Below are positions 52,373 through 61,851 of a DNA stretch of 64,000 bases, in pieces (within the stretch, counting starts at the first letter, position 1; each line of letters starts with the position of its first letter). A program made the position numbers and the translations under genes. The stretch comes from Achromobacter sp. Marseille-Q4962. Its GTDB lineage: Bacteria > Pseudomonadota > Gammaproteobacteria > Burkholderiales > Burkholderiaceae_B. Location: NCBI RefSeq assembly GCF_943737005.1, contig NZ_CALSFU010000007.1, forward strand, positions 62,001 to 126,000, written 5' to 3'. A model generated the notes under the pieces. It saw only the letters and a list, made by a program, of their open reading frames with translations, was not told the origin of the DNA and did no database searches.

Positions 52373-54259
52373 TCAGACGGCGGCGGCCGTGTTGCCGCCG
52401 GCAGCCAGCCCGGTGGGCGGCGTATCGGACGTGTCGGATGGGCCTTGCGGCGTCTTGGGAGGACGCGGCGGACGGCCGGCGATGATGTCGTCGATCTGGT
52501 CGGCGTCGATGGTTTCCCATTCGAGCAGCGCGGCGGTCATGGCCTCGACCTTGTCTCGGTTGTCTTCCAGGATCTTGCGCGCCACGGCGTACTGCTCGTC
52601 GATGATGCGGCGGATCTCGGAGTCCACCTTCTGCATGGTGGCTTCGGACACGTGCGTGGTCTTGGTGACGCTGCGTCCCAGGAACACCTCGCCTTCGTTC
52701 TCGGCGTACACCATGGGGCCCAGCTCGTCGGTCATGCCATAGCGCGTGACGATGTCGCGCGCGATGGACGTGGCCCGCTCGAAGTCGTTGGAGGCGCCGG
52801 TGGTCATCTGGTTCATGAAGATTTCTTCGGCGATGCGTCCGCCAAAGAGCACGGCGATGGTCGACAGCAGGCGGGTCTTGTCCATGCTGTAGCGGTCCGT
52901 CTCGGGCAGCTGCATGGTCACGCCCAGCGCGCGGCCGCGCGGGATGATGGTGACCTTGTGCACCGGGTCGGTCTTGGGCAGCATGCGCGCCACGATGGCG
53001 TGGCCGGACTCGTGGTAGGCGGTGTTCTTGCGCTCTTCCTCGGGCATCACGATGGAGCGGCGTTCCGCGCCCATGATGATCTTGTCCTTGGCCTTCTCGA
53101 AGTCGGACATGTCGACGGTGCGGCCATTGCGGCGTGCGGCGAACAGCGCCGCCTCGTTCACGAGGTTGGCCAGGTCGGCGCCGGAGAAGCCGGGCGTGCC
53201 GCGGGCCAGGATGGTGGCGTCCACGTTGGGCGACAGCGGCACTTTGCGCATGTGCACCTTGAGGATCTGCTCGCGGCCGCGGATGTCGGGCAGCGGCACC
53301 ACGACCTGGCGGTCGAAGCGGCCCGGGCGCAGCAGCGCCGGGTCGAGTACGTCGGGGCGGTTGGTGGCGGCGATGACGATGACGCCCTGGCCGGACTCGA
53401 AGCCGTCCATCTCGACCAGCATCTGGTTCAGGGTCTGTTCGCGCTCGTCGTTGCCGCCGCCCAGGCCGGCGCCACGCTGGCGGCCGACCGCGTCGATTTC
53501 ATCGATGAAGATGATGCAGGGCGCGTGCTTCTTGGCGTTCTCGAACATGTCGCGCACGCGGGCCGCGCCCACGCCCACGAACATTTCCACGAAATCGGAG
53601 CCGGAAATGCTGAAGAACGGCACTTTGGCCTCGCCGGCGATGGCCTTGGCCAGCAGCGTCTTGCCGGTGCCGGGCGAGCCCACCATCAGCACGCCGCGCG
53701 GAATGCGGCCGCCGAGCTTCTGGAACTTGCTGGGGTCGCGCAGAAAATCGACCAGTTCCTGCACGTCTTCCTTGGCTTCGTCGCAGCCGGCGACGTCGGC
53801 GAAGGTGACCTGGTTGGTGTTCTCGTCGAGCATGCGGGCGCGCGACTTGCCGAAGCTGAATGCGCCGCCCCGGCCGCCCCCCTGCATCTGCCTCATGAAG
53901 AATACCCATACCCCGATCAACAGCAGCATCGGGAACCAGGAAACGAAGATGCTCATGAGCAGCGACTGCTCTTCGCGAGGCTTGCCGGACACCTGCACGC
54001 CATACTTGAGCAGATCGGAAACCATCCACAGGTCGCCAGGCGAGGTCAGGGTGTACGGACGGCCGGCATCGGGGGTGACATACAGCACGTCGCCCTGCAC
54101 GTCCACCTTGCGGATGCGGCCAGCCTTGGCGTCATCCATGAACTGGGTGTACGTGACGCCGTCCTGCGTCTGGGTGCGTCCGTCGAACTGCTTGAAGACG
54201 GTGAACAGCACCAGGGCTATCACCATCCAGACAGCGACTTTGGAAAAAGAGTTGTTCAA
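52373..54259 (-). CDS. ftsH: Membrane ATP-dependent zinc metalloprotease
   Basis: A 628-residue inner-membrane AAA+ protease that degrades misfolded membrane proteins and regulators. Two membrane helices (about residues 7-24 and 98-118) flank a periplasmic loop. The AAA domain has Walker A G-S-P-G-T-G-K-T, Walker B I-I-F-I-D-E-I-D and the second region of homology; the zinc site is H-E-S-G-H, with a downstream Asp. Q/G-rich Met-Gln-Gly-Gly linker after helix 2. Length and order are normal. It follows rlmE by 224 bp of sequence without a gene. Confidence 0.98.
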   Translation of the reverse strand: MNNSFSKVAVWMVIALVLFTVFKQFDGRTQTQDGVTYTQFMDDAKAGRIRKVDVQGDVLYVTPDAGRPYTLTSPGDLWMVSDLLKYGVQVSGKPREEQSLLMSIFVSWFPMLLLIGVWVFFMRQMQGGGRGGAFSFGKSRARMLDENTNQVTFADVAGCDEAKEDVQELVDFLRDPSKFQKLGGRIPRGVLMVGSPGTGKTLLAKAIAGEAKVPFFSISGSDFVEMFVGVGAARVRDMFENAKKHAPCIIFIDEIDAVGRQRGAGLGGGNDEREQTLNQMLVEMDGFESGQGVIVIAATNRPDVLDPALLRPGRFDRQVVVPLPDIRGREQILKVHMRKVPLSPNVDATILARGTPGFSGADLANLVNEAALFAARRNGRTVDMSDFEKAKDKIIMGAERRSIVMPEEERKNTAYHESGHAIVARMLPKTDPVHKVTIIPRGRALGVTMQLPETDRYSMDKTRLLSTIAVLFGGRIAEEIFMNQMTTGASNDFERATSIARDIVTRYGMTDELGPMVYAENEGEVFLGRSVTKTTHVSEATMQKVDSEIRRIIDEQYAVARKILEDNRDKVEAMTAALLEWETIDADQIDDIIAGRPPRPPKTPQGPSDTSDTPPTGLAAGGNTAAAV

Positions 54260-54483
54260 GGTCGATCTCCTGCTTTCGATTCCGACCGGCGACCGCCACC
54301 CGCGTATGGCACAGTCACAAGTATGTCAATGACCCATTCTACCCTGTCAGACCAAATTGCGTCCCGGCAGCTTGGGCGTCTGTAAGTTACTTCTGATTCT
54401 CGGTTTTTCCAGTCTGTGGTCTCGCAAGCCGGCGCAGCGCCGGAAGGGATCGGGCGCCGAGGGCGCTGCGCTCCCGGCGGACA

Positions 54484-55116
54484 CTATTTCAGATCGCGCG
54501 CCACCAGGAAGGTTTCCGAGGATTTGTCCCGCGAGGCCTTCGGCTTGCGCTCGACCACCCGCTTGAAGCGCTGCTTGTAGGACTGCACGATCTGCGAAAA
54601 GCCGCTGCCGTGGAAGGCCTTGACGATCAGCGCCCCGTTGGGCTTGAGGTGGGCGCACGCGAATTCCAGGGCCAGCTCGCAAACGTGCTGGATGCGCGCG
54701 GAGTCGGCGGAGCCCACTCCGGACAGATTGGGGGCCATGTCCGAAATTACAAGGTCTACCGCCTGCGCCCCGACCCGTTCTTCTAGTTGTTTCAAAATGT
54801 CATCTTCGCGGAAGTCGCCCTGGATGAATTCGACGCCCGCCACGGGCTCCATGGGCAGGATGTCCAGGGCGATGATGCGCCCGTCCACCACTCCGCCGGG
54901 GCCGGCCAGCCGCTCGCGCGCCACCTGCGACCAGCTGCCCGGCGCGGACCCCAGGTCCACCACCAGGTCGCCGCGACGCATGAGCTTTTCGGCGTCCAGG
55001 ATCTCGATCAGCTTGAAGGCCGCGCGGGCCCGGTAGCCCTTCTGTTGCGCGAGCTTCACATAGGGGTCGTTGATGTGCTGGTGAATCCAGTCTTTGGAGA
55101 ATTTCTTTTTGGCCAT
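54484..55116 (-). CDS. rlmE: 23S rRNA 2'-O-ribose methyltransferase RlmE
   Basis: A 210-residue SAM-dependent enzyme methylating U2552 of 23S rRNA. Visible are the catalytic K at the N-terminal side ([14 protein letters not shown]), the SAM site [21 protein letters not shown] with the catalytic Asp, and V-K-A-F-H-G. It precedes ftsH in the classic rlmE-ftsH order and diverges from yhbY by 18 bp. Confidence 0.96.
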   Translation of the reverse strand: MAKKKFSKDWIHQHINDPYVKLAQQKGYRARAAFKLIEILDAEKLMRRGDLVVDLGSAPGSWSQVARERLAGPGGVVDGRIIALDILPMEPVAGVEFIQGDFREDDILKQLEERVGAQAVDLVISDMAPNLSGVGSADSARIQHVCELALEFACAHLKPNGALIVKAFHGSGFSQIVQSYKQRFKRVVERKPKASRDKSSETFLVARDLK

Positions 55117-55134
55117 TACCGTACAATTCCACGC

Positions 55135-55734
55135 ATGCCTATATTAGAACTCACCTCTCGTGAGCGCAGCGACCTGCGGTCGGCCGCTCACGCCTTGCGC
55201 CCCGTCGTCCTGATCGGCGACAACGGCCTGACCGAAGCGGTCATGAAAGAAATCGACCGCGCCCTCGCCTCGCACGGCCTGATCAAGGTCCGCGCGGGCG
55301 GCGAAGACCGCGAGGCGCGCGAGGCCATGCTGTCCTCGATCTGCGACGCGCTGTCCTGCGCGCCGGTGCATCACCTGGGCAAGACGCTCATTCTCTTCCG
55401 CCCTCTGCCGGGCAACCTGGCCTCGGCCAGCCTGGCCGGCGGCGAGCCCGAGCGCCCGGCCAAGCGGCGCGCCTCCGAGCCGCACACCCCCAAGAAGATG
55501 GCCGCCGAGGGCAAGACCCTGTCCAAGCGCCCTCGCCGCGCCGAGCCGCGCGACGCCGCCGAGCCCGCGGCGCGCGTACCCCGCAGCGCCCTCAACAAGG
55601 CCGGCAAGCCCATGCGCCCCAGCACCCGCAAGGTTGCCGGCAGCGCGCACGGCATTCCGCGCCGCACCGGAAGCGCGCTCAGCCTGCGCGCCGGCGCCCG
55701 CAGCGGCACCAGCCGCCGTTCCATCAAGAAGTAA
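55135..55734 (+). CDS. yhbY: YhbY-type RNA-binding (CRM domain) protein with basic extension
   Basis: A 199-residue protein. Residues 1-95 are a CRM domain ([27 protein letters not shown], the G-G-x-x-R helix side and L-G-K-T-L-I-L-F-R), found in pre-50S ribosomal subunits. The remaining 100 residues are Lys/Arg/Ala/Pro-rich and disordered, about twice the family's usual total length; the extension is common in betaproteobacteria. Divergent from rlmE, a typical pairing. Confidence 0.92.
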   Translation: MPILELTSRERSDLRSAAHALRPVVLIGDNGLTEAVMKEIDRALASHGLIKVRAGGEDREAREAMLSSICDALSCAPVHHLGKTLILFRPLPGNLASASLAGGEPERPAKRRASEPHTPKKMAAEGKTLSKRPRRAEPRDAAEPAARVPRSALNKAGKPMRPSTRKVAGSAHGIPRRTGSALSLRAGARSGTSRRSIKK

Positions 55735-55771
55735 TCGTCACACGCCAGCGCCCCGCCCGGGCGCCAGGCAC

Positions 55772-55795
55772 AAAAACGGGCGCTTTACGCGCCCG
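55772..55795 (-). terminator. Terminator between yhbY and greA
   Basis: CGGGCGC (55777-55783) and GCGCCCG (55789-55795) pair around TTTAC; on the minus strand five T residues follow. It lies about 100 bp downstream of greA and is the probable end of that transcript. Confidence 0.75.
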
Positions 55796-55893
55796 GCCCA
55801 CCATGCGGTCCGCGGTTGCTCTGGGACGGCTTGCCGTCGAAACCCGGCTCCGGCGATGGTGTTTTGCTTGCTGTTACTGCGGATGGCGCGGCT

Positions 55894-56370
55894 TCAGATG
55901 TAGCGCACGCTCAGGACTTCATACTCGCGCACGCCGGCCGGGGCCTTGACCTCGACGACGTCGCCTTCGCTCTTGCCGATCAGCGCGCGGGCCACGGGGC
56001 TCGACACGGAGATCAGGTTCGACTTGATGTCGGCTTCCACGTCGCCCACGATCTGGTAGGTGACGCGGTCGCCCGAATCGAGGTCTTCGATGTCGACGGT
56101 GGCGCCGAACACGGCGCGGCCGTCGGCGTCCAGGGCCGCGGGGTCGATCAGATGCGCGTTGGAAAGCGTGCCTTCGAGTTCAGCGATGCGTCCCTCGATA
56201 AACGCCTGGCGTTCGCGAGCGGCGTCGTATTCGGCGTTTTCCGACAGATCGCCCTGGGCACGGGCTTCGGCGATGGCGTTGATAACGGCAGGACGTTCCA
56301 CGGTTTTCAGCCGCTGGAGCTCTTCTTTCAAGCGCTCGGCCCCGCGCACGGTCAAAGGTATGGCAGACAT
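55894..56370 (-). CDS. greA: Transcription elongation factor GreA
   Basis: A 158-residue factor that rescues backtracked RNA polymerase. The N-terminal coiled coil has the tip acids in [11 protein letters not shown], and the C-terminal FKBP-like domain (about 80-158) ends with [10 protein letters not shown]. Length is standard. The ATG at 56370 is preceded by a short leader with a hairpin (see 56395). Confidence 0.97.
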   Translation of the reverse strand: MSAIPLTVRGAERLKEELQRLKTVERPAVINAIAEARAQGDLSENAEYDAARERQAFIEGRIAELEGTLSNAHLIDPAALDADGRAVFGATVDIEDLDSGDRVTYQIVGDVEADIKSNLISVSSPVARALIGKSEGDVVEVKAPAGVREYEVLSVRYI

Positions 56371-56387
56371 GTCGTTTCCCAAACAAA

Positions 56388-56414
56388 AGTAGAAAACGCC
56401 CCCTAGGGAGCGTT
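56388..56414 (-). promoter_or_regulatory. Hairpin with T run in the greA leader
   Basis: On the minus strand AACGC, one mismatch and CC pair with GG and GCGTT (56414-56395) and are followed by TTTTC, about 20 bases before the greA ATG. It resembles an early terminator; in Escherichia coli the greA leader ends early and yields the GraL small RNAs, so a like role is possible. The rest of 56415-56568 shows nothing I can name. Confidence 0.5.
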
Positions 56415-56568
56415 CCCGGTGAAGGTCGCCGTGGACGCCCGGCCGGCCGCGCGAGGCGGAGGCGTGAGCAACCGGACGGAAGATCGGGGCGGGCTGTGCC
56501 GAACCCGATGGGGTCCGACAGGCCCGCTCTGATCGCCCGCCGGAATCTCGCGGCGCAAACTGCGACCA

Positions 56569-56600
56569 AAACAAAACCCCGGCTCGGGTCGGAACCGGGG
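56569..56600 (-). terminator. Terminator of the uracil-type permease gene
   Basis: On the minus strand CCCCGG and CCGGGG pair (56600-56595 with 56582-56577) with an 12-base loop, followed by TTTTGTTTT. It lies 140 bp past the permease stop. Confidence 0.75.
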
Positions 56601-56739
56601 CAATCAAGTGCCTATTGTGGGCAAACTCGGCGGGAATTGCAAGCCGCCGGAGAAAACGTCGTTTTCGGCGCATTTCCCGGCGGTAAACCGCGAAAACACG
56701 CCGTTTCGCAACAGCGGGGCGGCCAGGCCCCGGCCGCGG

Positions 56740-58050
56740 CTAGCGCCGCTGGCGCAGCAGGGCGTACAGGATGATGGCTCCGAAGGTGGCCGTGCCGATG
56801 CCGCCCAGCGTGAAACTGCCCAGTTTGACGGTGAAGTCGCCCGCGCCCAGCACCAGGGTGACGGCCGCCACGATGAGATTGCGGTTGTCGCTGAAATCGA
56901 CCTGGTTCACCACCCAGATGCGGGCGCCGGCCACGGCGATGAGGCCGAAGACCACCACCGACATGCCGCCCAGCACCGGCTGGGGAATGGTCTGGATGAG
57001 CGCCCCGAACTTGGGCGAAAAGCCCAGCGCGACGGCGATCAGCGCGGCCACCACGAAGACCAGCGTGGAATAGATGCGGGTGACGGCCATGACGCCGATG
57101 TTCTCGGCGTAGGTGGTGACGCCGGTGCCGCCCACCGCGCCCGAGACCATGGTGGCCACGCCGTCGCCCACGAAGGCGCGGCCCAGGTAGCGGTCGAGAT
57201 CCTGGCCGGTCATGGCGCTGACCGCCTTCACGTGGCCCAGGTTCTCGGCCACCAGGATGATGGCCACGGGCACGATCAGGCCCATGGCCTCGGCCTTGAA
57301 CACCGGGGCCGCGAATTGCGGCAGGCCGAACCAGGCCGCCGAAGCCACGCCGGAGAAGTCCATGGGCTGGCCCAGGCCCAGGCCGTTGGCGCAGGCGGCG
57401 TAGATCACGCAGGCCAGCACCAGGCCCACCAGGATGAGCAGGCGCTGCAGCATGCCCCGGGTGTAGACGGCGATGCCGCCCACGCACAGCACGGTGACCA
57501 CGGCCATGGCGGTGTCGAAGCCGGATTTGCCCATGGCGCTCTTGGCGGCGATGGGCGCGAGGTTCAGGCCGATGACGGCGACCACGGCGCCGGTCACCAC
57601 CGGCGGCATCAGGGTTTCGATCCATTGCGCGCCCCCGCCCGCCCGGGCGTTGACGAACCACACGACCGCGCCGATCAGCGTGTAGGCCAGGCCGCAGGCG
57701 ATGATGGCGCCCAGCGCCACGCCGATGTTGGGGTTGGCTCCGCTGCCGGCGTAGCCGGTGACCGCGATCACGCCGCCGATGAAGGCAAAGCTCGACCCCA
57801 GGTAGCTGGGCACGCGCCCGCCCACGAAGAGGAAGAAGATCAGCGTGCCGATGCCCGACATCAGGATGGCGACGTTGGGATCGAAACCCATGAGCAGGGG
57901 CGCCAGCACCGTGGAGCCGAACATGGCGACCACGTGCTGCGCGCCCATGGCGATGTTCTTGGGCCAGCTCAGCCTTTCGTCGGGCGCGATGATGACGCCG
58001 GGCTCGGCGTCGTCGGCCAGGCGCCAGCGCGGGAAATAGGAATTGGACAT
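56740..58050 (-). CDS. uraA: NCS2 family uracil/xanthine permease
   Basis: A 436-residue inner-membrane nucleobase:H+ symporter with about fourteen segments. The NCS2 marks are M-G-A-Q-H-V-V-A-M-F-G near residue 35, S-S-F-A-F-I-G-G-V-I, A-E-N-L-G-H-V-K-A-V-S in helix 8 and G-G-T-G-V-T-T-Y-A-E-N-I-G. The E-N-x-G forms favour the UraA (uracil) branch over xanthine permeases. It stands alone with its own terminator. Confidence 0.85.
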   Translation of the reverse strand: MSNSYFPRWRLADDAEPGVIIAPDERLSWPKNIAMGAQHVVAMFGSTVLAPLLMGFDPNVAILMSGIGTLIFFLFVGGRVPSYLGSSFAFIGGVIAVTGYAGSGANPNIGVALGAIIACGLAYTLIGAVVWFVNARAGGGAQWIETLMPPVVTGAVVAVIGLNLAPIAAKSAMGKSGFDTAMAVVTVLCVGGIAVYTRGMLQRLLILVGLVLACVIYAACANGLGLGQPMDFSGVASAAWFGLPQFAAPVFKAEAMGLIVPVAIILVAENLGHVKAVSAMTGQDLDRYLGRAFVGDGVATMVSGAVGGTGVTTYAENIGVMAVTRIYSTLVFVVAALIAVALGFSPKFGALIQTIPQPVLGGMSVVVFGLIAVAGARIWVVNQVDFSDNRNLIVAAVTLVLGAGDFTVKLGSFTLGGIGTATFGAIILYALLRQRR

Positions 58051-58130
58051 GGATTCCCCAGGAGGAATGCGTTGAATGGGCGGGCGCAAGTGTAATGGGT
58101 GTAATGGCGGCCGGGAAGGCGCGGCAACGC

Positions 58131-58157
58131 TTAAGTTCCCGCCGGACCCGCCGTATT
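58131..58157 (+). promoter_or_regulatory. Possible sigma-28 promoter of the flxA-like gene
   Basis: TTAAGTTC, 11 bases, GCCGTATT has the spacing of the FliA consensus TAAAGTTT-N11-GCCGATAA and matches it at 6 and 4 of 8 positions. It sits 35 bases before the gene. In Escherichia coli flxA is transcribed by sigma-28, which makes it plausible. Confidence 0.4.
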
Positions 58158-58191
58158 CTGGGATGTAACGAATTCGCCTCAGGGAGCCATC

Positions 58192-58644
58192 TTGGCCATC
58201 GATTCCATCAGCGGCAATGCCCGGACCGCCCTCTACGACCTCTGGGCCCAGAAGATCCAGGCCGAGAAAGACGCCAAGCGCGGCAGCCAGGACGAGGGCG
58301 GTTCCCAGGAAACGGTCGCGGTTTCCGCAACGGGCGCCCTGCGGGTGAACGCCAAGGGCGCGGGCGGCGGCCCGAGCGTGGGCGGCGCGCAGGAAACCTC
58401 CTCCAGCGACAACGAAGACGAATACACGCGCCAGATCAAGGAGTTGCAGCGCCAGCTCAAGCGCATCCAGCAGCAGATCGCCAAGGTGCAGTCCAGCGGG
58501 CTGCCGGCCGAGCAGAAGGCGCAGCAGATCCAGGCGCTGAATGCGCAGGCCGTCCAGATCATGGGCCAGATCCAGAAGATCATGGCCATGCAGGCCAAGG
58601 CCGCGGCGGCCGCCGCCGGCGGCGGAATCTCGGCCACGGCCTAG
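58192..58644 (+). CDS. FlxA-like protein
   Basis: A 150-residue hydrophilic protein of the FlxA family (PF14282). The N-terminal third starts A-I-D-S-I-S-G-N-A-R-T-A-L and is disordered; residues about 75-130 form a Gln-rich coiled coil (Q-I-K-E-L-Q-R-Q-L-K-R-I-Q-Q-Q-I-A-K-V-Q) followed by A-Q-I-M-G-Q-I-Q-K-I and an Ala-rich end. The start is TTG at 58192 with AGGGAG seven bases before. FlxA is flagellum-co-regulated of unknown function. Confidence 0.75.
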   Translation: MAIDSISGNARTALYDLWAQKIQAEKDAKRGSQDEGGSQETVAVSATGALRVNAKGAGGGPSVGGAQETSSSDNEDEYTRQIKELQRQLKRIQQQIAKVQSSGLPAEQKAQQIQALNAQAVQIMGQIQKIMAMQAKAAAAAAGGGISATA

Positions 58645-58737
58645 CCCGGTGATGGCCCGTATCAAAATTTGTGATTGGACGGCCTGGCAATAGGCCGTTA
58701 CCGTCTCCGGACAATTCAAACACTACGGAGACAAACC

Positions 58738-60060
58738 ATGCTTGCGATGCGCACTGCCCTTGCGGGGGCGCTGCTGGCGGCCTGCGCGCCCGCCCTGGCC
58801 GGCACCGTCACGGTCATTACCTCCTTCCCCAAGGATCTCACCCAGGCCTACAAGACGGCCTTCGAGAAGACCAACCCCGACATCAAGCTGGAAATCCTCA
58901 ACAAGAACACGGTGTCGGGAATCGCCTACGTGCGCGAGACGCCGGCGGGCCAGCGGCCGGAAGTGTTCTGGGCCAGCGCGCCCGACGCCTTCGAAGTGCT
59001 GGGCCGCGACAAGCTGCTGGCCAACGCTTCCAGCCTGGCCAACAAGGACGTGCCCGACAAGATCGGCAGCTATCCCGTCAACGACCCCGGCGGCATGTAC
59101 CTGGGGCAGGCGCTGGCGGGCTACGGCATCATGTACAACACGCGCTACATCAAGGCGCACAAGCTGCCCGCCCCCCGGCAATGGAAAGACCTGCTGGCAT
59201 CCGAATGGTTCGGCCACGTGGGCACCACCTCGCCGTCGCGCTCGGGCACCATGCACCTCACGGTGGAAACCATCCTGCAGGGCGAGGGCTGGGACGAGGG
59301 CTGGCGCACGCTGCTGCGCATGTCGGGCAACGCCAGCGCCATCACGGAGCGCTCTTTCGGCGTGCCCGACGGCGTGAACAACGGCCAGTTCGGCGCGGGG
59401 CCGGTGATCGACTTCTTCGGCCTGTCGAGCAAGTATTCCAAGTTTCCCGTCGATTTCGTGTACCCCGAGGAAACCGCCATCGTGCCGGCCAACATCGCCC
59501 TGATCGACGGCGCGAAGAACACCGAGGAAGGCAAGAAGTTCATCGCGTTCACGCTCAGCAAGGCCGGCCAGGAGCTGCTGCTGGAGCCCAGGATCTCGCG
59601 CCTGCCCGTGCTGCCGTATTCGCAATTGGCCGGCAAGATTCCGGAGGGCTATCCCGATCCGTCCGAGATCGCCAGGCGCAGCAAGGTGCATTTCGACGCC
59701 GAGCTCTCGCAGTCGCGCTATTACGTGGTGCAGTCGCTCTATGACCAGACCGTCACGTTCCGCCTGAAAGAGCTGCAGACGGCCACCAAGGCCATCTACG
59801 ACGCCGAGGCCAGGCTCGGCGAAAAGGCCCGCTCCGGCAAGGCCGCCGAGCTGCTCGAGCGCGCGCGCAAGCTGGCCTGGACCCCGCTGATCGACGGCAA
59901 GCAGGCCGCCGACCCGCAGTTCCTCGCGATCTTCGGCGGCAATAAGAAAGACGCTGCCGTGAACCAGAAGATCACGCAGCTCGAAGGCGAATGGAACGGC
60001 AAGGCCAAGGCCAACTACGAGGAAGCCGCCAGGCTCGCCCGCGAGGCCATGTCGCTGTAG
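58738..60060 (+). CDS. ABC transporter substrate-binding protein, ferric-iron type
   Basis: A 440-residue periplasmic protein, signal peptide cut near A-P-A-L-A (about residue 21). V-T-V-I-T-S-F-P-K-D-L-T begins the mature part, with a two-lobed type 2 fold like Fe(III) receptors: G-Y-G-I-M-Y-N-T-R-Y and Y-P-E-E-T-A-I-V-P-A-N-I-A. It is longer than FbpA (about 100 extra C-terminal residues), so iron is a guess; phosphonates and thiamine-type ligands also use this fold. First gene of a transporter operon, 79 bp before the permease. Confidence 0.85.
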   Translation: MLAMRTALAGALLAACAPALAGTVTVITSFPKDLTQAYKTAFEKTNPDIKLEILNKNTVSGIAYVRETPAGQRPEVFWASAPDAFEVLGRDKLLANASSLANKDVPDKIGSYPVNDPGGMYLGQALAGYGIMYNTRYIKAHKLPAPRQWKDLLASEWFGHVGTTSPSRSGTMHLTVETILQGEGWDEGWRTLLRMSGNASAITERSFGVPDGVNNGQFGAGPVIDFFGLSSKYSKFPVDFVYPEETAIVPANIALIDGAKNTEEGKKFIAFTLSKAGQELLLEPRISRLPVLPYSQLAGKIPEGYPDPSEIARRSKVHFDAELSQSRYYVVQSLYDQTVTFRLKELQTATKAIYDAEARLGEKARSGKAAELLERARKLAWTPLIDGKQAADPQFLAIFGGNKKDAAVNQKITQLEGEWNGKAKANYEEAARLAREAMSL

Positions 60061-60138
60061 GCCGCACCCCGCCGCGCGGGGCCCGCGGCCGGTCCGCCGC
60101 GCCCCGCGCTTTTCCTGACACGCATTACGGGAATCTCG

Positions 60139-61851
60139 ATGAATCATTCGGGCTATTCGCGCCTGTCCGCCGGCCCCGTGCTGACGGCGCTGCTGGTGTT
60201 CGGCTTTCTGCTGCTGTTCCTGGCGGTGCCGGTCGGCACCGTGTTCTACAGCGCTTTCGTCAACGCGGACGGCAGCCTGACCACGGGCCATTTCGGCGCC
60301 TTCTTCAACCAGCCCCTGATGCGCGAAGCGTTCTTCAACAGCCTGTACGTGGCGGGCTGGTCGGCGCTGCTGGCCTCGCTCATCGCCGTGCCGCTGGCAT
60401 ACTTCACCGTGCGCTTCGACTTCCGCGGCGCGCTGCTGATCCAGACCCTGGGCGTGCTGCCGCTCATCATGCCGCCCTTCGTGGGCGCGGTGGCCATGCA
60501 GCTCCTGTTCGGCCGCTCGGGCAGCGTGAACCTGCTGCTGGACGACGGGTTCGGCATCACCGTGCCTTTCATGGAAGGGCTCAACGGCGTCATCTTCGTC
60601 GAAGTGCTGCACTATTTCCCGTTCATCCTCATGAACCTGGTGGTGGCGCTGCGCAACATCGACGGCTCCATGGAGGAAGCGGCCTTCAACCTGGGCTCGC
60701 GCGGCTTCCGGCTGTTCTACCGCGTCATCTTCCCGCTCGCGCTGCCCGGCTACATCGCCGGCGCCTCGCTGGTGTTCGTGAAAGTGTTCGACGACCTGGG
60801 CACGCCGCTGGTGCTGGGCATCACCAACATGCTGGCGCCGCAGGCCTACCTGCGCATCACCCAGGTCGGGCTGGAAGATCCGCTGGGCTATGTGATCAGC
60901 GTCATCATGATCGGCTTTTCGATCCTGGCGCTCTGGCTGTCGGCCCGGGTGCTCAAGGGACGCGACTATTCCACGCTGCAAAAGGGCGGCAATTCCATCC
61001 AGAAGCGCCGCCTGCGGCCCGTCGAAAGCGTGCTGGCCTATGCCTGGATCATCCTGGTGCTGCTGCTGGTGCTCTCGCCCCACCTGGGCGTGCTGCTGCT
61101 TTCGCTGGCCAGCGTCTGGAGCTACGCGCCGCTGCCCGACGGCTACACGCTGGCCCACTACGCGGCGGTGTTTTCCGAATCGCGCGGCATGATCGCCAAC
61201 ACGCTGCTCTACTGCGGCCTGGCGGCCGGCCTGGACGTGGCGCTGGGCACGGCCATCGCCTACCTGATGCTGCGCACCCGCCTGCCCGCGCGCCAATGGC
61301 TGGACTTCATGGCCTCGGCGGCGCTGGCGATTCCCGGCATCGTGCTGGCCATCGGCTACCTGCGCACCTTCCGCGGCGTGGAACTGCCGGGCGCCGGCAC
61401 GCTGCTGACCTCGTCGTGGATCATCATCATGCTCGCCTATTCCGTGCGGCGCCTGCCCTACGCGCTGCGTTCCTGCGTGGCCGCGCTGCAGCAGATCAAC
61501 GTGTCGCTCGAAGAAGCCGCGCAATCGGTGGGCGCCACGCGCCTGTCCACCATCCGGCGCGTGGTGGTGCCGCTGATGGCGGGCGGCATGCTGGCGGGGT
61601 TCGTCACCAGCTTCGTCACGGCGGCCGTGGAGCTGTCGGCCACCATCATGCTGGTTACCCGGGATAGCCAGGCTCCCATGAGCTATGGCATTTATCTGTA
61701 CATGCAGAGCGCGGCCGGCCGCGGCCCCGGCGCCGCGCTGGGCGTGCTGGCCGTGGCCGCGGTGGCCGTCGGCACCTACGTATCGCACCTGCTGGTGGAG
61801 CGCGCGCAGGCGCGCCAGCGCCCAGCCCGCAACGAAGAGGAAAGCGCATGA
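60139..61851 (+). CDS. Two-domain ABC permease (FbpB/ThiP type)
   Basis: A 570-residue inner-membrane protein with two fused permease halves of about six helices each. Each half carries an EAA loop: M-E-E-A-A-F-N-L-G near residue 177 and L-E-E-A-A-Q-S-V-G near 457. This fused form is typical of ferric-iron and thiamine importers. The ATPase gene overlaps its stop by four bases. Confidence 0.93.
   Translation: MNHSGYSRLSAGPVLTALLVFGFLLLFLAVPVGTVFYSAFVNADGSLTTGHFGAFFNQPLMREAFFNSLYVAGWSALLASLIAVPLAYFTVRFDFRGALLIQTLGVLPLIMPPFVGAVAMQLLFGRSGSVNLLLDDGFGITVPFMEGLNGVIFVEVLHYFPFILMNLVVALRNIDGSMEEAAFNLGSRGFRLFYRVIFPLALPGYIAGASLVFVKVFDDLGTPLVLGITNMLAPQAYLRITQVGLEDPLGYVISVIMIGFSILALWLSARVLKGRDYSTLQKGGNSIQKRRLRPVESVLAYAWIILVLLLVLSPHLGVLLLSLASVWSYAPLPDGYTLAHYAAVFSESRGMIANTLLYCGLAAGLDVALGTAIAYLMLRTRLPARQWLDFMASAALAIPGIVLAIGYLRTFRGVELPGAGTLLTSSWIIIMLAYSVRRLPYALRSCVAALQQINVSLEEAAQSVGATRLSTIRRVVVPLMAGGMLAGFVTSFVTAAVELSATIMLVTRDSQAPMSYGIYLYMQSAAGRGPGAALGVLAVAAVAVGTYVSHLLVERAQARQRPARNEEESA

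Noticed and set aside
58723-61788. A 1021-codon minus-strand frame over the ABC transporter
   Set aside because: Low-complexity antisense with no family features.
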